Assembly: GCA_041941305.1 (NCBI GenBank)
Contig: JBGTQJ010000046.1
Span: 6,441 to 70,440, forward strand
From: JANSWP01 sp041941305
GTDB lineage: Bacteria > Bacteroidota > Bacteroidia > Chitinophagales > Saprospiraceae
Length of the DNA stretch: 64,000 nt
Reading direction: 5' to 3'
Position 1 is the first letter of the stretch. Each line of letters opens with the position of its first letter. Below, piece by piece: positions 20,020 through 28,467 of the stretch. Under the pieces are notes generated by a model. The model saw only the letters and a program-made list of their open reading frames with translations. It made no database searches and was not told the origin of the DNA. The translations under genes and the position numbers were made by a program.

Positions 20020-20165
20020 TAAAATAACCTTAGATTCGAGTTCAAAGAATTCAATTTCAAAGAATTATCGTCAAAACCTGTTTGGTTGTTCTAAGAAATA
20101 AGCAGGGAATTTAAAAACCCTTGTAGTTCTTTTGTCTAATTTCAACTTAACAGGTTATTCCTAAA
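20020..20165 (+). ncRNA. two-copy intergenic element, copy A: candidate structured RNA before the DUF1761 gene
   Basis: The stretch from about 20038 to 20160 is similar to 62046-62175. Shared blocks include TTATCGTCAAAACCTGTT (one base variable), GGTTGT-CTAAG-AATAAGCAGG and ACAGGTTAT. Within each copy AACCTGT can pair with ACAGGTT about 90 nt later. Here an outer pair TTAGATT/AATCTAA may close the fold. It ends 17 nt before the DUF1761 start codon, in the sense orientation, so a 5'-leader regulatory RNA is one possibility; a mobile palindromic element is another. Confidence 0.45.
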
Positions 20166-20181
20166 TCTAAAATATTACATC

Positions 20182-20682
20182 ATGGTTCCGAATCCTTTGA
20201 TCTTATTTGGTTGTGCATTTATTCCGATGTTGATTGCATTTATTTGGTATCATCCGAAGGTTTTTGGAAAAACCTGGCAAAAAGCTGTAGGTATGTCGGA
20301 TGAATCTTTCAAAGCACCGCCGAAATGGTATCAGTTTATTTTCAGTTTTATAGGTTATTTCTTCCTCGCTTTTGGCGTTTATGAATTAACCGTACATCAA
20401 GCTCATGTTTATGGTCTTGTTGGAGCCGATGCAGATGCTTTGAATACAGGTACAGCTGCTGCATTCATGGCGGAATATGGTCAAAATTTTCTAACAGCTA
20501 CTCATGGAATTGGACATGCGATTATTGCCATTTTGGCTTTCGTAATCCCATTTACATTGGGTCCGGCGATTTGGGAAAAGAAAGGCATCAAATATTTTTT
20601 TGTAAATGCAGGATATTGGGTGGTTTCCTTGACATTAATGTCAATAATTATTGCTCAATGGGGCGGAATGCCAGTTGAATAA
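20182..20682 (+). CDS. DUF1761 family membrane protein
   Basis: A 166-residue integral membrane protein with four predicted helices: PLILFGCAFIPMLIAFIWYH (about 4-23), FIFSFIGYFFLAFGVYEL, HAIIAILAFVIPFTLGPAIW and GYWVVSLTLMSIIIAQWGG. The N-terminal FIWYHPKVFGKTWQKAVG with G-x-x-W after the first helix is the DUF1761 hallmark, and length fits the family. Function is unknown in the family. It is a single gene preceded by the two-copy element that may be its leader, and its stop faces the end of the minus-strand efflux operon 23 nt away. Confidence 0.88.
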   Translation: MVPNPLILFGCAFIPMLIAFIWYHPKVFGKTWQKAVGMSDESFKAPPKWYQFIFSFIGYFFLAFGVYELTVHQAHVYGLVGADADALNTGTAAAFMAEYGQNFLTATHGIGHAIIAILAFVIPFTLGPAIWEKKGIKYFFVNAGYWVVSLTLMSIIIAQWGGMPVE

Positions 20683-20705
20683 ACTCACAACCGGCAACAT
20701 CTTGA

Positions 20706-21407
20706 CTAAATATATTTCTCCCGATTCTGAAGATTTAGCAATGCGCCCAATGTGAAGACTAGGGTTCCTACACTTAAGAAAACTCTGTTTTTCCAGACGA
20801 TTTGTTGAAAAGCTACTTGAGTATACTGTCTTGGGCTGCCAAAAGGATTCAAAAAAATATCCCAAAGAGTGTCCTCAACAATTTCGCTAAAAATAGAAAG
20901 GAAAAAGCCCAGTAACACCATGACAACTGCAGTGGCATTTCCGTTTTTAATTCGAGTGGCAAAATAAAAAGCCAGACTTCCCAGAAAACATACAGGAAAC
21001 AATAACTGTGCTGCTAACCTGACCGGCTCTATCGGATACAATAACCAGGAGCCAATGGCGGCGAAAAGAATCAGCAGTACAAAAACCAATGAAAAGATCA
21101 GGAATAGGCGCACCAGCCATACTTTATATCTATAATCGGGAATGCCAAATAGTATTTCCAGCATCCGGGCGTCGTCATCACGTTGAATGCCAAAAACAAC
21201 TGGATAGAAGATTAGCAACAATGCTGGGAAAAAAGTGATTTCATACAAAAAGGCAATATTTATTTCCACATTATCAAATACGCTCACTATCATAAAAAAG
21301 ATATAAAAAGCAATAGCAGCCAATAGAAAAAGAAAAAAACGCCCTGCAAAAATAATCTTGAGGTTGTAACGAATTATCCTACTGATGAGTATCATGGAAC
21401 TAGTCAT
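20706..21407 (-). CDS. Multi-pass membrane protein, probable ABC-2-type permease partner of the fused ATPase
   Basis: A 233-residue protein with about six hydrophobic helices (for example FFLFLLAAIAFYIFFMIV, FFPALLLIFYPVVFGIQ, LFLIFSLVFVLLILFAAI, AVVMVLLGFFLSIFSEIV). The loop FGIQRDDDARMLEILFGIPD resembles the coupling region of ABC-2 permeases. Its start overlaps the stop of the RND-ABC fusion gene by 8 nt, so it is translated with it. The fused gene supplies an ATPase but no obvious dedicated permease, and this protein is the natural partner. The giant ABC permease upstream (34572-37850) has its own ATPase. Family assignment is by topology and context, not by a clear signature. Confidence 0.7.
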   Translation of the reverse strand: MTSSMILISRIIRYNLKIIFAGRFFLFLLAAIAFYIFFMIVSVFDNVEINIAFLYEITFFPALLLIFYPVVFGIQRDDDARMLEILFGIPDYRYKVWLVRLFLIFSLVFVLLILFAAIGSWLLYPIEPVRLAAQLLFPVCFLGSLAFYFATRIKNGNATAVVMVLLGFFLSIFSEIVEDTLWDIFLNPFGSPRQYTQVAFQQIVWKNRVFLSVGTLVFTLGALLNLQNREKYI

Positions 21408-24400
21408 GGCTTTCTTTTTGAATACTTTTCAACAAACACAAATAAGCATCTTCTAAAACTGGTTCTACCTGGTAGGCTGTTTCAACAGGTTGCTTTTGAG
21501 CGATGCAACGGACTCTTATCATTTCTCCTTCTCGAATGTGATTGACAATCACCTGCTTATCATCTTCATGTCCAAATTCTTCAGCAGGAATTAAATATTC
21601 CCAAATCAATCCATCTGCCAAATGAACCATATCCAATGGAGAACCTTGATATTTTAATTCTCCTTTATCAATGACCGCCAATTGATTACAAGAACTCGCA
21701 ATATCTTCAATAATATGCGTTGAAAATAGTACAATTCTCTCTCGACTTAACTGTACTAATAGGTTTCTAAATCGAATACGTTCTCTTGGATCTAATCCTG
21801 CCGTTGGTTCATCTACGACTAAAATTCGAGGCAAGTGTAACAGAATTTGAGCGATGCCAATTCGCTGTTTCATTCCGCCTGAGTAAGAACCGATTTTTTC
21901 GTCTTTTCGATCTAACATATTGACCGCACCAAGCACATATTCTAAACGCTCTTTTCGTTTGACATTATTATTGATTCCTTTCAGAATGGCTTGATAATCG
22001 AGGTAATTCCATGCGGTCATATTTTCATAGGTTCCGAATGCCTGAGGTAAATAACCTATCAAGCCTTGCAATTCCTCTCTTTTCTCTTGGGTATCAATTC
22101 CGTTAATCCAAATCTTTCCATAACTCTGTTCAAAAATACCACTGATGATTCTCATTAAGGTAGATTTACCTGCTCCATTTGGACCTAATAAGCCATACAT
22201 TCCTACCCCAATGTCCAGCGAAATTCCTTTATTGGCAGTGAAGGGTAATTCACGTTTTCCAACGAAGGGAATACTCAGAATGGTTCGATAGTAAAATCGT
22301 CGAAGTCGTCCTTTGAGTCGCTCTACTTTTAGTTCATTTTTATAATAATAGGCAGAAGAGCGTTTAATCATTAAAAACGAATACCACAAGATTCCCCATG
22401 TAAAAGCAAATCCCCAACCATCCCATTTGGAATTTAATTGAATCAACAAAATCAAAGGCGTTATCCAGTAAACGAAATTATTGATGAGCTTAGAAAATCG
22501 CTTCTTCCATTTCCCCTTTACCCTTCCAACCGCTATCGCAAAGGGTGTCCAAATGTCCAATATGAGTAAGTAAATACTAATGGCAATCACCATCATCCAA
22601 AATCCACTTTCCAGATAGTTAAAACAGAACCAGCATAAAAAGACCAATAATGGAATTTGCCAAATCAAATCTTTTAGGACGGCACGCCATTGAAAAGAAT
22701 ACTGTTCAAATTCTCCTAAACCACTGCCTGACCATTCTCTCGAAAATCGCCCGGGGCGATTGTAAATCTTAACCAGATTTTGAATTTTAATATGAGGCAG
22801 CACATCTTTTGGTATAATTTCCTCACTCGCTCTTTTCAAACTTTGCTGAATGAAATAAGTGACGCCCGGTATGATGAAAACCATCAACATGATATCCGCT
22901 ATCTGCCATAAGGTAGAATCCACTCGGAAATAAACCAATAAACAACCTCCTGCGAATAGTCCAATATTTATCAGCATCACCCACCACGGCAATGATTTAA
23001 ACCACTCAATCGCATTTTCCAATCCCATATAAACCGTCGGTATTAAAATCAAGGTCAAAGCAGTTCCCAAAGCCAATCCGCCAATAACCGTAATCGCAAA
23101 CGGCGCACCGATAACACTGACATATTCTGCTGTTCCCAATGCCAACGGAATCATGGCAACAATGGTCGTAATCGCCGTAATCAAAATTGGTCGCAAACGA
23201 TGAAGTCCTGCCGTCATCAATGCACGGGTTCTTCGATAACCTTTTCTTCTCAAAGCATTGACATAATCAATCATGATAATGCCATTATTGACAATGACAC
23301 CCAATAAAATCAGAAAGCCTGTCAATGAATTGGCATTCATCAAACTATGACCCGTAATTGCCAATCCCAATAAAGCACCTGTCGCCGCCAATGGAACAGA
23401 AAAGCCCAAAACAAAAGGCGCAGAAAGCGATTCAAAAACAGAAGCCAAAATGATGAAAATCAATACGATGGCAGCTAAAACCAGTGGCTTGAAATCTTTG
23501 AGTTGATCTTGTGCGGAAATCATTTCAATTGCCACTCCAGGTGGAATGGGATAATTCGCAATTAACTCGCTAATGCCTTCTTTATAGGCGTCTAATAATT
23601 CTTTGGATTGCTCGGCTTGCCTTGAAGGGGAGTAGGTTAACTCTATTTGTTTTTGTTGATTGATTCTTCGAATATCATCAAACCCTTGTGCCGTTCTGAT
23701 AGAAGAAATATCTTTCATTTTATGAAGTCCGCCTTGTTGGTCTCTCACCTCCAATTCTCTCAAATCATCCATCGTTTTGGTTTGGAAACCGGACTCTTGC
23801 CTTTCACTCTCTCTGACGATGATATTGTATTCTTCATTTCCGTATTTGAAACTGCTACCCGAAGGAGATTCCTGACCAAAATCCCTCAAAGCCATGATTA
23901 TATTCTCAGGCACAATATTATTTCTAGCCATGGTCAAAGGGTCAAAAGCCAATAATGCTTCAGGGCGATTTCCTCTGGTGCTTAGAAAGGCATTACGCGT
24001 TTCATCCGCATTTTGGACATAATAAAGGATTTCTTGCGCGACTCTTTGTAAAAGCGAATAATCTTCTCCCTTTATGACGATTCGCTCCTGATTATTTCCG
24101 AATCCCATTAATGCGCCTAAAGCACCCATTCCACCCATATCACCGCCGCCACCGCCACCGCCCATGCCTCCTCCGCTACTCTGTTGAGTCATGCTAATTT
24201 CTCCACCTCCAATTCGACGGGTTCTGTCTTCAATTTGGTCTTTGATTTCGTAAAATGACCTGCCATCTATTTCCTCAAAATCTTTTTTCAATTTGACACT
24301 TACGACACCTTCTTCCTCTTGAATACGGCTGCTGACATCTTCTTTTTCGGCGATATCTTCCAATTTCGCTTCGACTTCCCGAACGACTTTATCCGTACTT

Positions 24401-26106
24401 TCCAAAGTACTTCCCTTTGCCATATTCACGAAGATGTCAATCTGGTCGGTTTCGACTTCTTCCAATGCATCTACACTTATTGCCAAAACCGCAAAAGTGG
24501 TAATAAAAAACAGTAACAATCCTCCAATAATCGTACGGGCGGGATTCCGAAGAGAACTCTTCAACAATACCATATAAATTCGCTCTGTCTTGGTTTTTAC
24601 TTTCGATAAATTAAAGACAGATTTTTGTTGCCCCGATTTTCTGCCCAACATCAACGCTGCCAAAACGGGAATCAAAAGAAGGGCTACCAATAAAGACATC
24701 ATTAAGGTCGAAATGATAGAAACCCCAATGTTTTTTCCGATAATATTTAAGAGATAATTTCCAAAAAAGATGAAAGGTAAAAAGACGGTCGCCGTTGTTA
24801 GCGTGGCTGCCAAAATTGCTTTGGCAACTCCCGTTACGCCCTTGCTGACTGCCTCCTTAACGGAATTCCCTTCTGAAACTAAACGATATATATTTTCCAG
24901 TACAACGATACTGTTATCCAGCAACATCCCAACCGCCAAAGCCATTCCAATCAAAGTCAAACTATTGATGCTGATATCCGCTCCGTAAAACCAATTAAAA
25001 GCCGCCAAAACCGATGCGGGAATCGAAACGGCAATAATGGAAATCAGTCCAATATTTTTCAGGAAAATCCACAATACCAATACCGCCAACAAACCTCCAA
25101 TCAAGGCCAAATTGATTATCTGGCCAATGTTCTCCTCCATATTATCAGCCAAATTCTGCTGAATCACAACTTGAACATCCTTGGGCTTCAACTGCTCATT
25201 CAATTGCGCAATCAAATCCTGGCAACGATGCGAAAGGTCAATGATATTGGCTTGAGAAGCTTTGGTCGCGGTCATCGAGATAGCATCCTTTCCATTCACT
25301 CGACTAATCGAAGTACCCTCATCGACTCCAAAAGAAATTTTGGCAACATCTTTCAATAATATCGGACCGGGCGCCATTACGATATTTTCGACGTCTTTCA
25401 GTTCCGAATATTCTGACGCAGTTCGGATAAAATAGCGTTGTTTCCCTTCGTATAAATAACCCGCCAATGTTCGGTCGCCTGAATTTTGATTGAGTTTTGA
25501 GCGAACCGTTTCGACAGTAATATTATGGGGTTCGCAGGCGGGTTTATCTAATAAAATCTCCAAATTCTTTTGCCGTCCGCCGAATACATTGATAGAGGCA
25601 ATGCCATTTAAATTTTCAAATGCCGGGCGGATTTCCTGCTCCGTAATGGTTCGCAATCTGTCCGTTCCGCCGCTGCCTCGTACCTGCATTTCCAGAAATT
25701 GATTGGTCAATTGTTGCAAATCAATTTTGGAAACATTCACAAATATATCCTCAGGCAAAGTCGCTTTTACGGCATCTATTTTTTGCTGGAGTTTCAGGAA
25801 AACATATTTGAATCGAACCCCTTGTTTGAAACTGACTTGAATAAATGCTTGGTTGCCTCTAATTCGACTGTCAATCTCCTCCACGCCTTCCAAAGTCCCA
25901 ATTGCCCCCTCGACCGGAATGACGCCTTGTTGCTCCAAATATTGAGGACTGGACGCAGTCGGCGTAGCGATTTGCACAAACAACATCGGCAACTCCGCAT
26001 TGGGCAACAACTCAATAGGCAAGCGATTGTAGGAGATGTATCCTAACAAACTCAGACCTATGAAAATCATACAGATGGTTACTTTTCTTTGTATTAGTGC
26101 TGCCAT
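21400..26106 (-). CDS. RND efflux pump subunit fused to an ABC-2-type ATP-binding domain
   Basis: A 1568-residue fusion. Residues 1 to about 1025 are a complete RND inner-membrane pump: first helix VTICMIFIGLSLLGYISY, periplasmic porter domains, TM4 motif GMLLDNSIVVLENIYR near residue 394, a Gly/Met-rich loop near 640-665 (GGGMGGGGGGGDMGGMG), and the second-half helices ending LILIPTVYMGLE. Residues about 1025-1290 add several further helices and a loop. Residues about 1290-1568 are an ABC ATPase: Walker A GPNGAGKST (near 1309), Q-loop LPQAFG, signature YSGGMKQR, Walker B ILVVDEPTAGLD, and switch STHIIED. The order fits an ABC-2 drug or antibiotic exporter ATPase. RND pumps use the proton gradient and ABC exporters use ATP, so the protein joins two energy systems. 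The preceding pump gene and the TolC and fusion-protein genes complete the locus. Confidence 0.93.
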   Translation of the reverse strand: MAALIQRKVTICMIFIGLSLLGYISYNRLPIELLPNAELPMLFVQIATPTASSPQYLEQQGVIPVEGAIGTLEGVEEIDSRIRGNQAFIQVSFKQGVRFKYVFLKLQQKIDAVKATLPEDIFVNVSKIDLQQLTNQFLEMQVRGSGGTDRLRTITEQEIRPAFENLNGIASINVFGGRQKNLEILLDKPACEPHNITVETVRSKLNQNSGDRTLAGYLYEGKQRYFIRTASEYSELKDVENIVMAPGPILLKDVAKISFGVDEGTSISRVNGKDAISMTATKASQANIIDLSHRCQDLIAQLNEQLKPKDVQVVIQQNLADNMEENIGQIINLALIGGLLAVLVLWIFLKNIGLISIIAVSIPASVLAAFNWFYGADISINSLTLIGMALAVGMLLDNSIVVLENIYRLVSEGNSVKEAVSKGVTGVAKAILAATLTTATVFLPFIFFGNYLLNIIGKNIGVSIISTLMMSLLVALLLIPVLAALMLGRKSGQQKSVFNLSKVKTKTERIYMVLLKSSLRNPARTIIGGLLLFFITTFAVLAISVDALEEVETDQIDIFVNMAKGSTLESTDKVVREVEAKLEDIAEKEDVSSRIQEEEGVVSVKLKKDFEEIDGRSFYEIKDQIEDRTRRIGGGEISMTQQSSGGGMGGGGGGGDMGGMGALGALMGFGNNQERIVIKGEDYSLLQRVAQEILYYVQNADETRNAFLSTRGNRPEALLAFDPLTMARNNIVPENIIMALRDFGQESPSGSSFKYGNEEYNIIVRESERQESGFQTKTMDDLRELEVRDQQGGLHKMKDISSIRTAQGFDDIRRINQQKQIELTYSPSRQAEQSKELLDAYKEGISELIANYPIPPGVAIEMISAQDQLKDFKPLVLAAIVLIFIILASVFESLSAPFVLGFSVPLAATGALLGLAITGHSLMNANSLTGFLILLGVIVNNGIIMIDYVNALRRKGYRRTRALMTAGLHRLRPILITAITTIVAMIPLALGTAEYVSVIGAPFAITVIGGLALGTALTLILIPTVYMGLENAIEWFKSLPWWVMLINIGLFAGGCLLVYFRVDSTLWQIADIMLMVFIIPGVTYFIQQSLKRASEEIIPKDVLPHIKIQNLVKIYNRPGRFSREWSGSGLGEFEQYSFQWRAVLKDLIWQIPLLVFLCWFCFNYLESGFWMMVIAISIYLLILDIWTPFAIAVGRVKGKWKKRFSKLINNFVYWITPLILLIQLNSKWDGWGFAFTWGILWYSFLMIKRSSAYYYKNELKVERLKGRLRRFYYRTILSIPFVGKRELPFTANKGISLDIGVGMYGLLGPNGAGKSTLMRIISGIFEQSYGKIWINGIDTQEKREELQGLIGYLPQAFGTYENMTAWNYLDYQAILKGINNNVKRKERLEYVLGAVNMLDRKDEKIGSYSGGMKQRIGIAQILLHLPRILVVDEPTAGLDPRERIRFRNLLVQLSRERIVLFSTHIIEDIASSCNQLAVIDKGELKYQGSPLDMVHLADGLIWEYLIPAEEFGHEDDKQVIVNHIREGEMIRVRCIAQKQPVETAYQVEPVLEDAYLCLLKSIQKESHD

Positions 26107-26118
26107 GTTATGTTGTGG

Positions 26119-26139
26119 TCGCCAAATTTATTTGGCTGA
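26119..26139. repeat. inverted-repeat copy flanking the four-gene insert (left)
   Basis: This 21-nt word, with near-palindromic core GCCAAATTTATTTGGC, is present in inverted orientation at 28447-28467. It sits 12 nt upstream of the fused RND-ABC start codon. The two copies bound the four small genes between the two pumps. Confidence 0.75.
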
Positions 26140-26189
26140 CCGAGTTATGTTTTTCTAAAATTTAGTCCTCTCTTGGGGCGACATACTTC

Positions 26190-26507
26190 TCAAACTTCAC
26201 ATAATAAAAGGGTAGCAAAAACAAAGCCTAGAAGCAAGAAAAAAATGTTTAGCAAATCCCAATCAGAATATGACGACACAAATCCAAATAAAATCCCAGC
26301 GATCACCAGACCTATCAAGGACAAAATTTGGAGTTTAATGAAACCGCATTTTATTACTTCCCCACAACCTCGACACGACCATTTTGATAAGCCGAATGCC
26401 ATAATATACCGCCTCACAAATTCCTCAAAAGGAAATTGATAACCGCATTCAGGACAGATACGTGGCCCTGTATATTTTATATCTTCATCAAGCAGTTCGT
26501 TTCTCAT
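26190..26507 (-). CDS. Small zinc-ribbon-like membrane protein
   Basis: About 105 residues from the ATG at 26507, which overlaps the stop of the TolB-like gene as ATGA; the frame also opens four codons earlier. Residues about 13-20 carry C-P-E-C (RICPECGYQFPFEEF) and about 45-48 carry C-R-G-C (KWSCRGCGEVIKCG), a four-Cys zinc-ribbon pattern. Two hydrophobic helices follow (LQILSLIGLVIAGILFGFV and LNIFFLLLGFVFATLLLC). Similar small zinc-ribbon/two-helix proteins are common hypothetical proteins. Role unknown. Its coupling to the upstream gene suggests cotranscription. Confidence 0.65.
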   Translation of the reverse strand: MRNELLDEDIKYTGPRICPECGYQFPFEEFVRRYIMAFGLSKWSCRGCGEVIKCGFIKLQILSLIGLVIAGILFGFVSSYSDWDLLNIFFLLLGFVFATLLLCEV

Positions 26508-27430
26508 GATTTTTTCCACGCTGGGTTTTGATCTCTATCATCTGAATTTGTAATCCTTCTCTTTTCGCGAGTATGTATATTGATTATCCAAATTTCATAA
26601 TTCTCAGAGTTACCCCCTGTATAGGCAATCCAATTTCCATCTGGTGACCATGATGGCGAATAACATTCTGTAGAATCATTGGTGAGATTAATCAAATTAG
26701 TTCCATCTGAATTCATTAGATATATATTAAATAATTCATTTTCAAGTCCATAAAAAGCAATCTTTTCACCATTGGGTGAATATTTCGCCCCCGAGTCGAA
26801 TCCTTTTTTATCCGTTAGTCTTGTAACTTCTTTAGTCAGAATATTCATTTTAAATATTTCTCCATTCGATGCATGCGTTGTATCATTTTCAATTTTCAAT
26901 TGGCGTGTAAATAAAATCGTTTTACCATCTGGTGACCATGATGGACTTTCTTCATAATCCGCGTTTTTTGTAAGTTGTTCTATGTTATTCCCATTAAAGT
27001 CCATTACAAACAAATTTCTGCCGATTGAATCTCTCGAGCTTATGAATGCTATTTTGTCATCTGTTGGTGATATTGCGGGCAATACATCATCCTTTATATG
27101 ATTGGTAATTTGTTTTAATTCATTTCCATCTTTGCTAACAAGATAAATATCCGCATTCCCATTTCGTTTCGAGTAAAAAGCAAGCCATTCTCCATCACTG
27201 GTCCACGAAGAATAATAATCCAAATCGTCATGATTAGTAAGTCGAGTAAGTTTGTTCGAATCTAAATCAATCGTATAAATTTCGAAATTCCCATCTCGTT
27301 TGCTCGTGAAAGCAATGACACCCTCGGGTTCTGAATTCTTTACCGCATTAAATTTATCGGTATTTGGGGTTTCATCAATATTTTTACATCCAAAGAATAA
27401 GATTATCAGTAACCATATATTATAATTCAT
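26504..27430 (-). CDS. TolB-like beta-propeller lipoprotein (PD40 repeats)
   Basis: A 308-residue protein. The N-terminus is a lipoprotein signal peptide with Cys after FFG (IWLLIILFFGC, Cys near residue 15). The mature part is built from PD40-type blades: WTSDGEWLAFYSKRNG, ISPTDDKIAFISSRDS, WSPDGKTILFTRQ, YSPNGEKIAFYGLEN, WSPDGNWIAYTGGNSE. This is the sheet repeat of TolB and of dipeptidyl-peptidase propellers, but without the TolB N-terminal domain or a peptidase domain. It is probably a periplasmic or outer-membrane lipoprotein that binds a peptide or protein partner. It overlaps the small membrane-protein gene by 4 nt. Confidence 0.85.
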   Translation of the reverse strand: MNYNIWLLIILFFGCKNIDETPNTDKFNAVKNSEPEGVIAFTSKRDGNFEIYTIDLDSNKLTRLTNHDDLDYYSSWTSDGEWLAFYSKRNGNADIYLVSKDGNELKQITNHIKDDVLPAISPTDDKIAFISSRDSIGRNLFVMDFNGNNIEQLTKNADYEESPSWSPDGKTILFTRQLKIENDTTHASNGEIFKMNILTKEVTRLTDKKGFDSGAKYSPNGEKIAFYGLENELFNIYLMNSDGTNLINLTNDSTECYSPSWSPDGNWIAYTGGNSENYEIWIINIHTREKRRITNSDDRDQNPAWKKS

Positions 27431-27508
27431 ATTAGATTTTATTTTACTTGCTGTTAACTAAATCTTCATTAGGAAAATCACTTTTTCACCCAGTGGGGGA
27501 GTATAAAA

Positions 27509-27895
27509 TCATTTGACACTTGATTTCTCCACACGTAAAATTTTCTCCATTTTACGACCCCTTGCCAATTCATCAATCAACTTTTCCATTTTTCTGCAAT
27601 TTCTATACAATTCAAATTCATCTTCTATTTCTTCAATTCGATAACCACAAACGACTCCTTTAATCAGGTGTGAATTTGGATGCATTTCTGCTCTTTCAAA
27701 GAATGTTTTAAAGGTTACTTTCTCTTCAATAAGCGATTGCAATTTCTCTTCATCAAACCCAGTTAACCATTCTATTACTTGGTGAAATTCGGCTTTGGTT
27801 CTGCCATTTTTCTCCAATCTATTCCAGTAAAGTGGATAAATAGATGCAAATATCATTTGCCCAATTTTTTCATTTTTTTCAGCTGTAACTTTCAT
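27509..27895 (-). CDS. DUF2200 family protein
   Basis: A 128-residue cytoplasmic protein matching DUF2200 in length and in conserved blocks: KIGQMIFASIYPLYWNRLEK, GRTKAEFHQVIEWLTGF, VTFKTFFERAEMHPNSHLIKG and VVCGYRIEEIEDEFELYRN, the last linked to CRKMEKLIDELARGRKMEKIL. The function of the family is not known. It lies with the VOC-domain gene in the insert between the two RND genes and is separated from it by 23 nt. Confidence 0.9.
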   Translation of the reverse strand: MKVTAEKNEKIGQMIFASIYPLYWNRLEKNGRTKAEFHQVIEWLTGFDEEKLQSLIEEKVTFKTFFERAEMHPNSHLIKGVVCGYRIEEIEDEFELYRNCRKMEKLIDELARGRKMEKILRVEKSSVK

Positions 27896-27918
27896 TCTGT
27901 TAGATTTTTATTTTGAAA

Positions 27919-28347
27919 TTATTCTGAAAGGTTAAATTGCCATGAAACGCCATATTTGTCTGCACACCACCCGAACTTTTTACCAAAGCCATAATCCCCT
28001 TCACCGCCGTAGTTGTCAAGAGGAACCATCACCTGACCTCCGTTTGAAGACAATTTTTCAAATAAAGTTTGAATCTCCTCTTCTGAGTCACATGCAACGA
28101 ACAGTGATACCCCCGGTGTAAATGCCCAAGGGTGATTATAATTACTTTCGGAAACCCCGTACGCTACCCCATTTAATGTAAATACGCCATACTTTATAAG
28201 CTCTGGTGTTCCTCCGGGCTCTCCTTCTGCGTATTTTGTGATGCTTTTGATTTCCGAATTCGGAAAGAGAGAGGTATAAAAATTTATCGCTTCTTCTGCC
28301 TTCCCGCATTGTTCGCCTACAAATGTTAGAAATGTTGATATTTGCAT
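27919..28347 (-). CDS. VOC-superfamily protein of the PhnB/3-demethylubiquinone-methyltransferase-like type
   Basis: A 142-residue protein of the glyoxalase/VOC fold, type PhnB-like. The pattern is the family's: TFLTFVGEQCGKAEEAINFY opens the first beta-alpha unit, FPNSEIKSITKYAEGEPGG is typical, LIKYGVFTLNGVAYGVSES and FTPGVSLFVACDSEEEIQTL follow, and GGEGDYGFGKKFGWCADKYG closes the fold. These proteins are small stress- or resistance-type VOC proteins, but the reaction is usually unknown. It is part of the four-gene insert. Confidence 0.9.
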   Translation of the reverse strand: MQISTFLTFVGEQCGKAEEAINFYTSLFPNSEIKSITKYAEGEPGGTPELIKYGVFTLNGVAYGVSESNYNHPWAFTPGVSLFVACDSEEEIQTLFEKLSSNGGQVMVPLDNYGGEGDYGFGKKFGWCADKYGVSWQFNLSE

Positions 28348-28446
28348 TTTTAAAACTTTAATTCAACCTATCACTATCACAGAGTCATCACACTTTGCCT
28401 TCCCTCGTTTCGAGAGATTCTGCTCAGACGGGAAATATCTGCACAA

Positions 28447-28467
28447 TCAGCCAAATAAATTTGGCGA
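28447..28467. repeat. inverted-repeat copy flanking the four-gene insert (right)
   Basis: This is the reverse complement of 26119-26139 without mismatch. It abuts the stop codon of the RND gene (28468). The pair therefore bounds the interval 26140-28446 holding four small genes unrelated to efflux. Confidence 0.75.

Noticed and set aside
26119..28467. Insertion sequence with terminal repeats
   Set aside because: No transposase lies between the repeats and no target duplication is visible; an insert or inversion of another kind is kept as a finding instead.
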